A program made the position numbers and the translations under genes. Source: Sphingopyxis sp. TUF1 (GTDB lineage: Bacteria > Pseudomonadota > Alphaproteobacteria > Sphingomonadales > Sphingomonadaceae). From it: 64,000 bases of DNA. The number at the start of each line of letters is the position of its first letter. The first letter of the stretch is position 1. The stretch spans positions 1,426,001 to 1,490,000 of the forward strand of contig NZ_CP144683.1 of NCBI RefSeq assembly GCF_036687315.1, written 5' to 3'. The notes beneath the pieces are model-generated. The model was not told where the DNA came from. It did not search any database and saw only the letters and a program-made list of their open reading frames with translations. Shown here one piece after another: positions 36,228-45,370 of this stretch.

Positions 36228-37196
36228 TTTTACACTCCATGAAAAAGTTCACCGGTTGGTCAGCGAAACGGCTGAAAATAGGACAATCCCTCATCTGCGA
36301 CTGCGTTCGGTTGCCTGCCAGATCGTGAGCTTATTTACGAAGACGTTATTGTTCATCGCGCCCCGAGCCCACCGTTTTCACCTGCGCAATGCGCGTAGCT
36401 ATTAATTTCCGTAGCGGAGACGGGACGGTGAACGAAGGAAGGAACCACTGGAGAGCAGGCACGCAATTGTGATCCATGGATCACTCCCAATCGGGACATA
36501 GCAAGATTAAGTAATCCGTATCTTATCAAGGGATTATATTTCGATCACAAAGTGATCAAGTCAAATTCCGATGTAAAATACGGAATTACAACCATAATGG
36601 TGATTTACATGTCTTGGGTGGGGTATAATTACTGCGATAACGGCCAAGATCAAGCGCACAGCCGCCGCCTGCTAGCCAGTTGGAACTGGCCGGTTTCGGA
36701 TAGGCAGCATTGATGGTTATATCGGGTGAAGCGGATCTCGCGCGGATTGGACGGCAACCTGCCAGATCGACGCGCACGCCTATCGTTACGTCGCTCCTGC
36801 GAACGCGTGAATGCCGGCCGTGGGGACCATCAATTCTGACGCCCCTGGGTTCAGGCGATTGATGAGCTTCAGATCCTTGAACGATTAGCCGTCTCGCGAC
36901 GCCGTTGCTACCCAAGAACCTCGTTCGACTGATGGTATTTCTGATGGAGTTTAGACGCGAGGACTACAAATACTGAATTATAATCAAGGTGATACTGAGA
37001 TAATAATTTGACGTAGGCTGACCAAAATTCTCTTTAACGGAGTCTCAAACAGTCTCGTACGCAGCTGTTCCCTGATGGTTTTCCGATTTCGCCATTTCAG
37101 GCAAGATGCATGACGCCGCCCTCGAATCAGGAGAGTCGCGCGCACCGCCGTTGACAGCAGCGCGCCTTGCCCATGTCGTCGTCCCTTCAGGCTAAG
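36228..37196. other. long intergenic region upstream of the large rhs gene
   Basis: About 970 bases without a supportable gene. The half next to rhs holds GTGATC/GATCAC palindromes (36466-36481 and 36543-36557) and is AT-rich around 36480-36620, plausible as an rhs promoter region. The half towards copB has mixed composition and short open frames that look like chance. I recognise no mobile-element ends. Confidence 0.5.
36466..36481. promoter_or_regulatory. perfect 16-bp palindrome, possible operator
   Basis: GTGATCCATGGATCAC is a perfect palindrome about 240 bases upstream of the rhs start on the minus strand. Sixty bases on, 36543-36557 has the same half-sites in reverse order (GATCACaaaGTGATC). 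Binding protein unknown. Confidence 0.4.
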
Positions 37197-38381
37197 CTAA
37201 AACCAGGTCCTGATCCCCATGACCAGGCTCATGCTGTCGGCATCCTCGCCCGCGGCGCGAGCGAAGCGTGCGGTGTCGCCGACCTTCCGCGCCCATTCAA
37301 CCCCAACATAGGGCGCGAATTCCTTCACGACTTCGTAGCGCAGACGCAGTCCGAGTTCCATGTCGGACAAGCCGGACCCGACGCCGATTTCCGGCACATC
37401 CTGCCAGGCGAAATTGACTTCGACCATCGGCTGGAGGATCAGCTTCTGCGTGATGCGTTGATCATAATGGCCTTCGAGCCGGCCGTGCAGATCGCCCTTG
37501 TGCGACAGGAACAGCGCGCCTTCGACTTCGAACCAATAGGGCGCGAGCCCCTCGAAACCGATCGTCGCATAGGTGCGATCAGGCCCCGGCCCCAGATCTT
37601 GGCGAATGCCCGCCTGCGCATTGAAGTAGGGGCCGACAGCACGGCTGTAGAGCAATTGCATCTCGGTCCCTTCGATCCCCTCGTCAAAGACGCCCTCGCC
37701 TTCGCTCTTGATCGTCAGCCGGTTGATATCGCCGCCATACCAGGCCTCGCCGTCCCAGCGAAAACCGTCATCTCCCTTGCGCGCCTGATATTCGGCGAGG
37801 TTGAAACTGATGAAGGCGATCTTCTGCGCCCCATTTTCGTCCATCATCGCATGGCGCGAATGCTCCATTTCCGCCTTCGGAAAGAGGCGATCGGCGTACC
37901 AGTCGCTCGGCGGCGCAGGCGCCGCGGCGTCGCCCGGCGGCAGGTCCGTGCCGCTTGCCCCGCGCATGTCGCCCGTGCCCGCCGTGGGCTCCTTCGGGGT
38001 GCAATGGCCCATCCTGGCATGTTCGGGCGGACAGTCGGGGTCGGACGGGGCGGCGGTGCCATGGTCCATCGCGTCCATGTCCGGCATTTGCGCAGTCGAA
38101 GCATCCGGTTCCGCCTTAGGCGTGCAATGGCCCATTGCCGCATGCTCGGGCGTGCAACTGGCATCCTTGGGTTTCATGTCCACGGCGCCATGATCCATCT
38201 CGGGCATCGGCGTAGGTTCGGTTCGCGGGTGCGAAGATGCGTGCGGCTTGGCAGCAGGTTTCTCAGCTTCGGTCGGCATGGTCATGCCCGGCATTGACGA
38301 ATGATCCGTCGACTGCGCCGCGGCCGGCACGGCGAAGGCGAGCGCGGCCGTGCCGGCGAGGAAAAGCCGCGCGCGGGTCAT
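37197..38381 (-). CDS. copB: copper resistance protein B
   Basis: The 394-aa outer-membrane protein has a signal peptide (MTRARLFLAGTAALAFAVPA) and a Met/His-rich N-terminal half (HSSMPGMTMPTE, PMPEMDHGAVDM, QMPDMDAMDHG). Two copies of a C-x-PEHA-x-MGHC motif are present near residues 76 and 117. The C-terminal beta-barrel CopB domain begins at DWYADRLFPKAEMEHSRHAM and ends MSLVMGIRTWF with the terminal aromatic expected for BAM substrates. CopB is thought to bind or export copper at the outer membrane. It overlaps copA by ATGA. Confidence 0.95.
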   Translation of the reverse strand: MTRARLFLAGTAALAFAVPAAAQSTDHSSMPGMTMPTEAEKPAAKPHASSHPRTEPTPMPEMDHGAVDMKPKDASCTPEHAAMGHCTPKAEPDASTAQMPDMDAMDHGTAAPSDPDCPPEHARMGHCTPKEPTAGTGDMRGASGTDLPPGDAAAPAPPSDWYADRLFPKAEMEHSRHAMMDENGAQKIAFISFNLAEYQARKGDDGFRWDGEAWYGGDINRLTIKSEGEGVFDEGIEGTEMQLLYSRAVGPYFNAQAGIRQDLGPGPDRTYATIGFEGLAPYWFEVEGALFLSHKGDLHGRLEGHYDQRITQKLILQPMVEVNFAWQDVPEIGVGSGLSDMELGLRLRYEVVKEFAPYVGVEWARKVGDTARFARAAGEDADSMSLVMGIRTWF

Positions 38382-40171
38382 GCGTCGTCTCCCCTCGGAC
38401 GGACGCTGACGACGCGCATCATCCCTGCGTGCATATGGTAAAGCATGTGACAGTGAAACGCCCAGTCGCCGAGCGCATCGGCGGTAAAGTCGAAGCTCGC
38501 GGTGCCGCCGGGCTGGACAAGGACCGTGTGCTTGCGGGGCGAGCGATCGCCCTTGCCCGTGACCAGTTCGAAGAAATGACCGTGCAGGTGGATGGGGTGG
38601 CTCATCATCGAATCGTTGATGAGGTTGATCCGCACCCGCTCACCCTCGATGAAGGGGATGGGCTCGTGATGGTCGGACATTTTGACGCCGTCGAACGACC
38701 ACATGAAGCGTTCCATGTTGCCGGTCAGATGGATGTCGAGCGAGCGCGACGCCGCGCGAACGTCGGGATTGCGCTCGAGCGCAACGAGGTCGTGATAGGT
38801 CAGCACCTTGTGCCCGACATCTTCCAGACCTTGGCCGGGCTCGCCCATGCGGTCGACCGGCATCGGCGAGATGGTCTGGACGCCCGGGTCGCGTTTGACC
38901 TGGGGTGCGACGTCGAAATCGCGCATGCTGTGGTCCATGCCTCCGGCGCCATGCCCCATCGCGGCATGATCCGTTGGCGCGGCATCGGCGGACAGGGTGC
39001 AATGACCCATCGCGGCATGTTCGGGGGTGCAGGCGGCGTCGCCAGCCGTGCCGCCCGACATCGCGCCCATCCCCATGTCCTTCATGGTCGCCAGCGGCCG
39101 CTCGCGCAGCGGAGGCACTTCGGCAGCCATGCCGGCGCGCGGGGCGAGCGTCGCGCGCGCCATCCCGGACCGGTCGTTCGCCTCGGCGACCAGCGTATAG
39201 GCGCGGTCCTCGACCGGGGTCACGATGACGTCGTATGTTTCAGCGACAGCGATCTGGAACTCGTCGATCTCGGTCGGCACCACGTTGAGCCCGTCGGCCT
39301 GGACCACCGTCATGCGGAGGCCTGGAATGCGCACATTGAAGATCGTCATTGCCGACGCGTTGATGATGCGCAGCCGGACGCGCTCGCCGGGAGTGAAAAG
39401 CGCCGTCCAATTGTCGCGCGGACCATATCCGTTTACCAGAAACCGGTAAGTCGATCCGTTGACGTCGGCGATGTCGGTCGGATCCATCCGCATCGCGCCC
39501 CACTCGACACGGTCCTTGAGCGATTGGTCCTTGCCGGCAAGCAGCCCGGACAGCGTCTGGCGCTGCATGTTGAAATGACCCGGATTGACCTTCATCTTGC
39601 GAAAGATCGCCTCGGGCGAGAGGTCGCTGTGGTCCGACAGCACGACGACATGTTCGCGGTCGTACGCGACCGGATCGGCGCCCGCGGGATCGATGACGAT
39701 CGGGCCGTAGTGGCCCAGCTGTTCCTGCAGCCCCGAATGGCTGTGATACCAATAGGTCCCCGACTGGACGACGGGAAACTCATACACGAACTGCGATCGC
39801 GGTTTGATGCCGGGAAAGCTGACGCCGGGCACGCCGTCCATATGGAACGGCAGAATCAGGCCGTGCCAGTGGATTGAACTGTCTTCGTCGAGATCGTTGA
39901 TCACGGTGAGGCGCGCCGCCTGCCCCTCCTTCAGCCGGATCAGCGGCCCGGGCACGGTGCCGTTGATGCCAATCGCGCGGCTGACCTTGCCATCGACCCG
40001 CATCGTTTGCCGCGCGATGCGCAGGCTGATGTCATTGCCAGACACCGTTGGCAGGGGCGCGACAATCCCGGGCGACACGGCCTGCGCCCACGCCGGAAAC
40101 CAAGGGGCCAGCGCGGCGACCGTCCCGCCACCCAACGCCCCACCTACGAAACGACGCCTGTCAATCTGCAT
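38378..40171 (-). CDS. copA: copper resistance multicopper oxidase
   Basis: The 597-aa periplasmic oxidase has a Tat signal (MQIDRRRFVGGALGGGTVAA). The four copper-ligand motifs are all visible: SIHWHGLI, GTYWYHSHSG, HPIHLHGHFFEL and the T1/T3 motif FHCHMLYHMHAGMM. A Met/His-rich insert near residues 360-410 includes the motif C-T-PEHAAMGHC shared with CopB and MGHGAGGMDHSM. It oxidises Cu(I) and sequesters copper. Translationally coupled to copB, and 93 bases downstream of an ECF sigma gene, suggesting control by that sigma factor. Confidence 0.97.
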   Translation of the reverse strand: MQIDRRRFVGGALGGGTVAALAPWFPAWAQAVSPGIVAPLPTVSGNDISLRIARQTMRVDGKVSRAIGINGTVPGPLIRLKEGQAARLTVINDLDEDSSIHWHGLILPFHMDGVPGVSFPGIKPRSQFVYEFPVVQSGTYWYHSHSGLQEQLGHYGPIVIDPAGADPVAYDREHVVVLSDHSDLSPEAIFRKMKVNPGHFNMQRQTLSGLLAGKDQSLKDRVEWGAMRMDPTDIADVNGSTYRFLVNGYGPRDNWTALFTPGERVRLRIINASAMTIFNVRIPGLRMTVVQADGLNVVPTEIDEFQIAVAETYDVIVTPVEDRAYTLVAEANDRSGMARATLAPRAGMAAEVPPLRERPLATMKDMGMGAMSGGTAGDAACTPEHAAMGHCTLSADAAPTDHAAMGHGAGGMDHSMRDFDVAPQVKRDPGVQTISPMPVDRMGEPGQGLEDVGHKVLTYHDLVALERNPDVRAASRSLDIHLTGNMERFMWSFDGVKMSDHHEPIPFIEGERVRINLINDSMMSHPIHLHGHFFELVTGKGDRSPRKHTVLVQPGGTASFDFTADALGDWAFHCHMLYHMHAGMMRVVSVRPRGDDA

Positions 40172-40264
40172 AAAATTCCCGATGCCATATGGTCTGACTG
40201 GTCATACGCGGCCTAACCGAGCGCCCCTCACGCGCGCGACCAAATTCGTCGCGCCTGATGGCAC

Positions 40265-40849
40265 TTACTCTTTTGCGCGCAACGGCATTTCGCCGAGCAG
40301 CGTCCGCAACTTTGCGCGCGCGCGATAAAGCCGCGTTTCGACCGTCTTTTCGCTTATCCCGAGCAATTCGGCTGTTTCCGCCTGACTGAGCTCCTCGACC
40401 CCGCGCAGGATCAGAATTTCGCGCAGCCCAAGCGGTAGCCGCGATATAGCGGCACGAACGCGCGCAAGTTCGGCGCGGTCCTGCGCCTCGGCGTCGGGGG
40501 CCGGGCGATCACCTGCGACATCCTGGGCGGTTTCGAGCGGCAAGGCACGGGCGAAAAACGACCGCACCGTGCGCCGGCGCGCCCAGTCGCGGCACTTGTT
40601 GAGCGCGATGCGCGCGATCCAGATCCGGAATGGCCGGTCGGTGTCGTAGCGGCTGAGCGCCGCAAAACCCGCGACAAAGGTTTCCTGGGTCAAATCCATC
40701 GCCTCGTCGGGATCCCCGATATTGTTCCGAATCAATCGAAACACGGGCGCTTTGTAGCGTCGCAGAAATTCGCGATAGGCCAGCTGCTGGCCAGCTTGGG
40801 CAAGAGCGGCGAGCTCGCGGTCGCTACATTGCGTAAGGTCGAGACTCAC
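40265..40849 (-). CDS. ECF RNA polymerase sigma factor (CnrH-like position)
   Basis: The 194-aa protein has region 2 (YKAPVFRLIRNNIGDPDEAM, LTQETFVAGFAALSRY, RPFRIWIARIALNKCRDWAR) and region 4 (RLPLGLREILILRGVEELSQ, AETAELLGISEKTVETRLYR). It overlaps the periplasmic-sensor gene by ATGA and precedes copA. The order small membrane protein, sensor, sigma matches cnrYXH of Cupriavidus, in which CnrH is released from CnrY when CnrX senses metal. Here the regulated genes are probably copAB, so copper is the likely signal; that is an inference. Confidence 0.93.
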   Translation of the reverse strand: MSLDLTQCSDRELAALAQAGQQLAYREFLRRYKAPVFRLIRNNIGDPDEAMDLTQETFVAGFAALSRYDTDRPFRIWIARIALNKCRDWARRRTVRSFFARALPLETAQDVAGDRPAPDAEAQDRAELARVRAAISRLPLGLREILILRGVEELSQAETAELLGISEKTVETRLYRARAKLRTLLGEMPLRAKE

Positions 40850-41286
40850 CGGGCATCGGCGGTCAGCGCCTGGACCACAGTCTTGTCGAACATCTCGGCC
40901 TGCTTGCGATCCAGAACCACCCGCATCGCGAACAGATGCTGGAGCATTTCCTTTTGCAATTCGCCCATCACCCGATGGGTCTCGTCAATCGCCTCGGTGA
41001 CGCGCGGCCCATAGCCATGCTCGGCCTCGATCGCCTGCGCGAGCCGGATATTGGCGGCGCGCATGTCGAGTTCGAGGGCATCACGCCGCAGCGCGAATTT
41101 CGCTTCGATCCTGTCCATCTTCGCCTGCTGCGCGGGCGAGAGTGCAAGCTCGCTATGAAGCCGTGCGTGTAACTCGGTTTCGCTGACACGCGGCGTCTCG
41201 ACGATAAAACGTCCGGCGAGCACGCCGGCCAGCGCCGCGACGAAAGCAACCAGACCGAACAACAGTAAACGGCGCGACGGCGTCAT
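40846..41286 (-). CDS. periplasmic heavy-metal sensor (CnrX-like)
   Basis: I use the ATG at 41286 (MTPSRRLLLFGLVAFVAALA), which overlaps the upstream gene's stop by ATGA; 146 aa. A single N-terminal helix anchors a periplasmic four-helix domain with ELHARLHSELALSPAQQAKM and RVTEAIDETHRVMGELQKEM. This is the CnrX/ZraP-type heavy-metal-resistance fold. His and Met residues in the first helix (LHARLH) and around HLFAMRVV are candidate metal ligands. Its role would be to hold the anti-sigma factor until metal binds. Confidence 0.85.
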   Translation of the reverse strand: MTPSRRLLLFGLVAFVAALAGVLAGRFIVETPRVSETELHARLHSELALSPAQQAKMDRIEAKFALRRDALELDMRAANIRLAQAIEAEHGYGPRVTEAIDETHRVMGELQKEMLQHLFAMRVVLDRKQAEMFDKTVVQALTADAR

Positions 41287-41549
41287 CAACGCGTGCCCAG
41301 CATTGCCGCCGCGGCCAAGGGACTGGGCGCGATGAGCGGCGTGATGGGACTCGCGGCGAGCGCCGGAGGAACGGCGGCGATACCGGCGACGAACCCTCCA
41401 CCGAGCGAGACAAAAGCGGCAAGCGCCAACATCCGCTGCATCGCCGACGCCTCGCGCTGCTGGCTCGACAACGCGGCCAGAATGCAATCATCGAGCGTGT
41501 CGAGCGCGGTCGGCTGCTTCGCTTCGTTCAAGATCCGGAGTTCGTCCAT
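41286..41549 (-). CDS. small membrane protein, candidate anti-sigma factor (CnrY-like position)
   Basis: The 87-aa product has a polar N-terminus with LDTLDDCILAALSSQQRE, then a membrane helix at about residues 40-60 (MLALAAFVSLGGGFVAGIAA) and a second hydrophobic C-terminal stretch rich in Ala and Pro. CnrY and NccY are similarly small, with a cytoplasmic sigma-binding helix and one membrane segment. Sequence similarity is too weak to assign on its own; position as first gene of a Y-X-H-ordered operon is the main evidence. It is divergent from copC across 145 bases. Confidence 0.65.
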   Translation of the reverse strand: MDELRILNEAKQPTALDTLDDCILAALSSQQREASAMQRMLALAAFVSLGGGFVAGIAAVPPALAASPITPLIAPSPLAAAAMLGTR

Positions 41550-41694
41550 TGGGCTCTGCTATCAGTCCTTCCAAACGTCATACGCGCACGGCCGCGTCAT
41601 CCCTCAGAAATCATCCGACGATCACGCCCAGATTTTCCAAGGGCCGGACGCTCGTAGTGCGTATTAGCAGGACAGACCCGACATTGGAGCATGT

Positions 41695-42078
41695 ATGATC
41701 AAGTCCATTCTTCCCGCCGCCACGGCAGCGCTCGCGCTGCTACTCGCCCCGACGGCGGCAAGCGCCCATGCGAAGCTTGTGGGTTCGACGCCTAGCGCGA
41801 ATGCGACCGTCTCGAAGGTGACCTCAATCGGCCTCCAGTTCAACGAAAAGATCGTGGCGTCGACGGTAAAGGTTGAGCTTGTGATGACAGGAATGCCGGG
41901 CATGACCAATCACGCCCCGATGAAAATTGCCGTGACGCCGATGATGGGCAAGGACGGCAAGTCGATGACGCTCTCGCTGAAGCGCGCCCTTGTTTCAGGG
42001 ACCTATGAGGTCAAATGGGCCGCCGCGGGCGCCGATACCCACCGCATGGGAGGCGAATTCAGCTTTACCGTAAAATAG
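41695..42078 (+). CDS. copC: periplasmic copper-binding protein CopC
   Basis: The 127-aa protein has a signal peptide ending SAHAKL; after cleavage the mature N-terminus begins with His, the classical Cu(II) ligand (HAKLVGSTPSANATV). The beta-barrel CopC fold is shown by LQFNEKIVASTVKVEL and GTYEVKWAAAGADTHRMGGE. A Met-rich loop (MTGMPGMTNHAPM) is the likely Cu(I) site. No copD follows. It is transcribed away from the sigma/anti-sigma operon. Confidence 0.93.
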   Translation: MIKSILPAATAALALLLAPTAASAHAKLVGSTPSANATVSKVTSIGLQFNEKIVASTVKVELVMTGMPGMTNHAPMKIAVTPMMGKDGKSMTLSLKRALVSGTYEVKWAAAGADTHRMGGEFSFTVK

Positions 42079-42222
42079 CGCCACAGGCGGCGTCGGTTGA
42101 TCGGCATCAGGCGCGCGCTCTTTGCAAAGCTGACGCCGATCATCTGACTGGCCGCGTCTATCCGCTATGCGCAGACGTGAAGGGATACTCCGGTATCGCT
42201 GCGCGGCGGCGCGGCAATGCTC

Positions 42223-43893
42223 CTAAGCGCGTTTCTTGAACTCGAGCTCCGGAAACCCCGCGGCCGCCGACTGGTCCAGCGCGTCGTAATAGAAGTTCGC
42301 GCCGCCGAAATAGATCAGCACGCGCGCACCCTTGTCGTCGCGATTGGCGCCCATCATCCACGAATTGACCTTGTCGCCTTCGGCCATCAACGTCTGGGCG
42401 TGGATATTGGCAGTCGCGGCGGTCCATTCGCGCTCCGCCTCTTCGCGCGGTTCAAAGACGTCGAACCCTTCATTCTCCATCTTGGTGATGCAGCGCGAGA
42501 TCCAGATCGCATTCTGTTCGATCGAGGTCGGCAGGTTGGCGAACGGCGCCTGCGGGCCCGTGACAATGAACATATTGGGGAAACCCGCAACGCATACGCC
42601 CATGATCGACGAGGATTGCACCTGCCATTTTTCGCGCAGCGTCCGGCCACCCTCGCCGCGGATCGGAAAGGCTTCGAGCGCGCCGGTGTAAGCCTTGAAG
42701 CCCGTCGCCAGCACGATGATGTCGAATTCATATTCGTTGAGCGTCGTCCGGATGCCGGTTTCGGTGATCTCGACCAGCGGTTCGCGTTTCTTGATGTCGA
42801 CCAGATGCACATTGTCGCGGTTAAAAGCTTCGAAATAGCCATGGTCGAGCGGCGGACGCTTGGCGAACAATGGATAATCGTCAAAGCTGGGGGTCAGCAG
42901 GTCGGCCAGCGCGGGATCCTTGACCCGTTCGCGCATCTTGGCGGCAATGAAGTCGCCCGCGATCCGGTTGGCTTCGGGGCTGGCGAGCAGGTCGTCAAAG
43001 GTTTCGAACACCCAGCGGAAACTGCCGGTCCAATTCTCCTCGAAAATCCGCTGCCGCTCATCGGGCGGGGTATCCATCACATTGCGCCCGACCGGGCTGT
43101 CGAACGCCATGCCGAAGACATGATTGCGGCACTTGGCCACGATCGCCGGGTAATTATCCTTGATCTCCTTCTCCCACTCGGGAGTCATGTCTTTCTGCAT
43201 CGCGGGCAGGACATAATTGGGGGTGCGCTGAAACACCGTCACGCTGCCCGCGGTTTCCGCGACGACGGGCAACATCTGGACGGTGGTTGCACCCGCGCCG
43301 ATGATGCCGACGTTCTTGCCGGTATAATCCAGCCCTTCGTGCGGCCAGCGCGACGAATGAAAAATCGGTCCCTTGAAACGGTCCATGCCGGGGATGTTCG
43401 GAATCATCGGCTCCGAAATCATCCCCATGCCGCTGATGAAATATTTGCAGGTATAGACGTCGCCGTCGCCGGTCTTCACCTGCCAGCAGCCGCGCGATTC
43501 CAGATATTCCGCCTCGACGATTTCAGTGTTAAGCTGAATGTGCGGCCACATGTCGCATTTGTCGGCGACGAACCGCATGTACTTCTGGGTCTCCTCGCGG
43601 CCGGGATAGCGCTTCGACCACGACCATTCCTGAAGCAGCTCGGGCGAAAAGGTCAGGCAGTAATAATAGCTTTCGCTGTCGGTCGCCGCGCCCGGATAGC
43701 GGTTCCACGCCCAGGTGCCGCCAACGTCGGATGCACGGTCGAAAACGCGGACGCTGACACCCGCCTCGCGCAGATAATGGATCAGCGCCAGCCCGGCAAA
43801 ACCGGCGCCGATGACGATCGCGTCATAGTCCAGTTCCGGCTGGCCTTCGCGATTTTCGGTGGCCACGCCGGTATCCGCGTTCGTTATCGTCAT
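42223..43893 (-). CDS. Baeyer-Villiger-type flavin monooxygenase
   Basis: The start is the ATG at 43893, with GGAGAGAG just upstream; a TTG 12 bases earlier lies within that ribosome site. The 556-aa protein has the FAD Rossmann motif VIGAGFAG (residues 27-34), GGTWAWNRYPGAATDSESYY, and the type I Baeyer-Villiger fingerprint F-K-G-P-I-F-H-S-S-R-W (173-183). The NADPH motif IIGAGATTVQ follows at 197-206. These enzymes insert oxygen next to a ketone, giving esters or lactones. It follows the CoA transferase in the same direction and is probably part of ketone ring or chain cleavage in this cluster. Confidence 0.93.
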   Translation of the reverse strand: MTITNADTGVATENREGQPELDYDAIVIGAGFAGLALIHYLREAGVSVRVFDRASDVGGTWAWNRYPGAATDSESYYYCLTFSPELLQEWSWSKRYPGREETQKYMRFVADKCDMWPHIQLNTEIVEAEYLESRGCWQVKTGDGDVYTCKYFISGMGMISEPMIPNIPGMDRFKGPIFHSSRWPHEGLDYTGKNVGIIGAGATTVQMLPVVAETAGSVTVFQRTPNYVLPAMQKDMTPEWEKEIKDNYPAIVAKCRNHVFGMAFDSPVGRNVMDTPPDERQRIFEENWTGSFRWVFETFDDLLASPEANRIAGDFIAAKMRERVKDPALADLLTPSFDDYPLFAKRPPLDHGYFEAFNRDNVHLVDIKKREPLVEITETGIRTTLNEYEFDIIVLATGFKAYTGALEAFPIRGEGGRTLREKWQVQSSSIMGVCVAGFPNMFIVTGPQAPFANLPTSIEQNAIWISRCITKMENEGFDVFEPREEAEREWTAATANIHAQTLMAEGDKVNSWMMGANRDDKGARVLIYFGGANFYYDALDQSAAAGFPELEFKKRA

Positions 43894-43952
43894 CACTCTC
43901 TCCAATCATTCGGCGACACCTTGACCGGCGCCCTCCATTTTCCTCAACAGTT

Positions 43953-45107
43953 TCAATCGACCGCCACGCGATCGGGATCGGCGACACCGATCTCGGCAAG
44001 AATGTCTTTCCGATCGGAATCGCGCTGCCACATCCGGGGCGCGACGACCTCTGTGTGGTCAAAGCGCGGCGCCGGGTGCGGCTGAATCCAGCCATCGACC
44101 TCCAGATAGCTGCCGCGGTCCCGACTGTGCGCATGGGACGGAGCCTCTGCCATGGTGAGCACTTCGGTGTAGCAGCAGTCGCGATGGAGCAATCGGCCGG
44201 TCCAGAACGCGCGCGGCGCCGTCGCAAAGATGTCGGCGAGCCGCGCCTTCATCGCGGGCCATTTCGACCGGTCGTGCTGCGCGGCAAACAGGGGGTCGCC
44301 GGACAGCCCCAGCCCATCGATCAACCGCGCATAGAATTGCGCCTCGATCGCGCCGATTGCGACAAAGCCGCCATCCGCACAGGCGTAGCAGGCATAGAAG
44401 GGCGCGCCACCGTCGAGCAGGTTCTGCCCGCGTCCCTTGTCCCACATCCCATTGTGGGTGAGCGACCACATGCCGGCCATCAACGCCGCCGACCCTTCGG
44501 CCATGCTGCAATCGATCACGCGGCCCTTACCGTCCTGCCGTGCCGCGAGCAGCGCAGCGACGAACCCGAAAGCCAGCATCATGCCGCCGCCGCCATAATC
44601 GCCGATCAGGTTCAGCGGCGGGGTCGGCGGCGCGCCTTCCGAACCCAGCGCCGCGAGGCAACCGTTGAGCGAGATATAGTTGAGGTCGTGGCCCGCCTTG
44701 TCGGACAAGGGACCATCCTGCCCCCAGCCGGTCATTCGGCCGTAAACCAGCGCGGGATTGCGCTGCATCAGCAGTTCGGGCCCAAGGCCCAGCCGCTCGG
44801 CCACGCCGGGCCGGAATCCTTCGATGAGGCCATCGGCGGTTTCGGCAAGCCGCGCGACGATCTCGACCGATTCGGGGCGCTTGAGATCGAGCGTGATCGA
44901 TCGTCGCGAGCGCAGCAGGACATCGCGCCGCTGATCCTGCGCCAGCGGGTCGCTGCCGCCGGGTCGGTCGATACGGATCACCTCGGCCCCATGGTCGGCA
45001 AGCATCATGGCGCAAAAGGGTGCGGGGCCGATGCCGGCCAGTTCGATTACGCGCACGCCGTCGAGCACCGGTCGCATCAAACCGCCGTCGGAATCCGCGC
45101 GGTTCAT
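43953..45107 (-). CDS. CaiB/BaiF family CoA transferase or acyl-CoA racemase
   Basis: The ATG at 45107 has AGGA upstream, giving 384 aa; an ATG ten codons later is possible. The family III CoA-transferase signature is clear: VRVIELAGIGPAPFCAMMLA, ADHGAEVIRIDRPGG, LDLKRPE, and GGGGMMLAFGFVAALLAARQ with GRVIDCSMAEGSAAL. The opening region resembles alpha-methylacyl-CoA racemase (AMACR), used for methyl-branched side chains of steroids and isoprenoids. It lies directly behind a 17-bp palindrome and ahead of the monooxygenase. Confidence 0.9.
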   Translation of the reverse strand: MNRADSDGGLMRPVLDGVRVIELAGIGPAPFCAMMLADHGAEVIRIDRPGGSDPLAQDQRRDVLLRSRRSITLDLKRPESVEIVARLAETADGLIEGFRPGVAERLGLGPELLMQRNPALVYGRMTGWGQDGPLSDKAGHDLNYISLNGCLAALGSEGAPPTPPLNLIGDYGGGGMMLAFGFVAALLAARQDGKGRVIDCSMAEGSAALMAGMWSLTHNGMWDKGRGQNLLDGGAPFYACYACADGGFVAIGAIEAQFYARLIDGLGLSGDPLFAAQHDRSKWPAMKARLADIFATAPRAFWTGRLLHRDCCYTEVLTMAEAPSHAHSRDRGSYLEVDGWIQPHPAPRFDHTEVVAPRMWQRDSDRKDILAEIGVADPDRVAVD

Positions 45108-45279
45108 CGGTCCTGCTTTTCAGCGACGCGAAATCGGAGGTTGCACCGGACAATGCACGCGGGCGCGGACATGGCGGCCCGATGACGCCCAATCATTCGC
45201 AACCACAGCGGGTCGGCCGCCTTTGCCAAGCCCAATCTCCCACATTTCCGGGTGCCGTCATCGGCATCTCGCAATTTAC

Positions 45280-45296
45280 TTGCTAGCGTCTAGCAA
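45280..45296. promoter_or_regulatory. candidate TetR operator 1
   Basis: TTGCTAGcgtCTAGCAA is a perfect inverted repeat with a 3-bp centre, lying 173 bases upstream of the CoA-transferase start. It fits TTGCTW-N5-WAGCAA, the same pattern as the palindrome at 51825-51843. Size is right for a TetR-family dimer. Confidence 0.6.
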
Positions 45297-45370
45297 ATAG
45301 AAAATCAAGCGCAAAAGACCGCATATAAATAGCTGTTTTTCCTGATTTTATTATGGAATTCGCGATCGAA

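Noticed and set aside
36586..36915. 109-aa minus-strand frame in the rhs-copB gap
   Set aside because: No motif, signal peptide or ribosome site; composition does not look like a gene.
42217..44085. 622-aa plus-strand frame opposite the Baeyer-Villiger gene
   Set aside because: The minus-strand product has two Rossmann motifs and the family fingerprint; the plus frame is a shadow.
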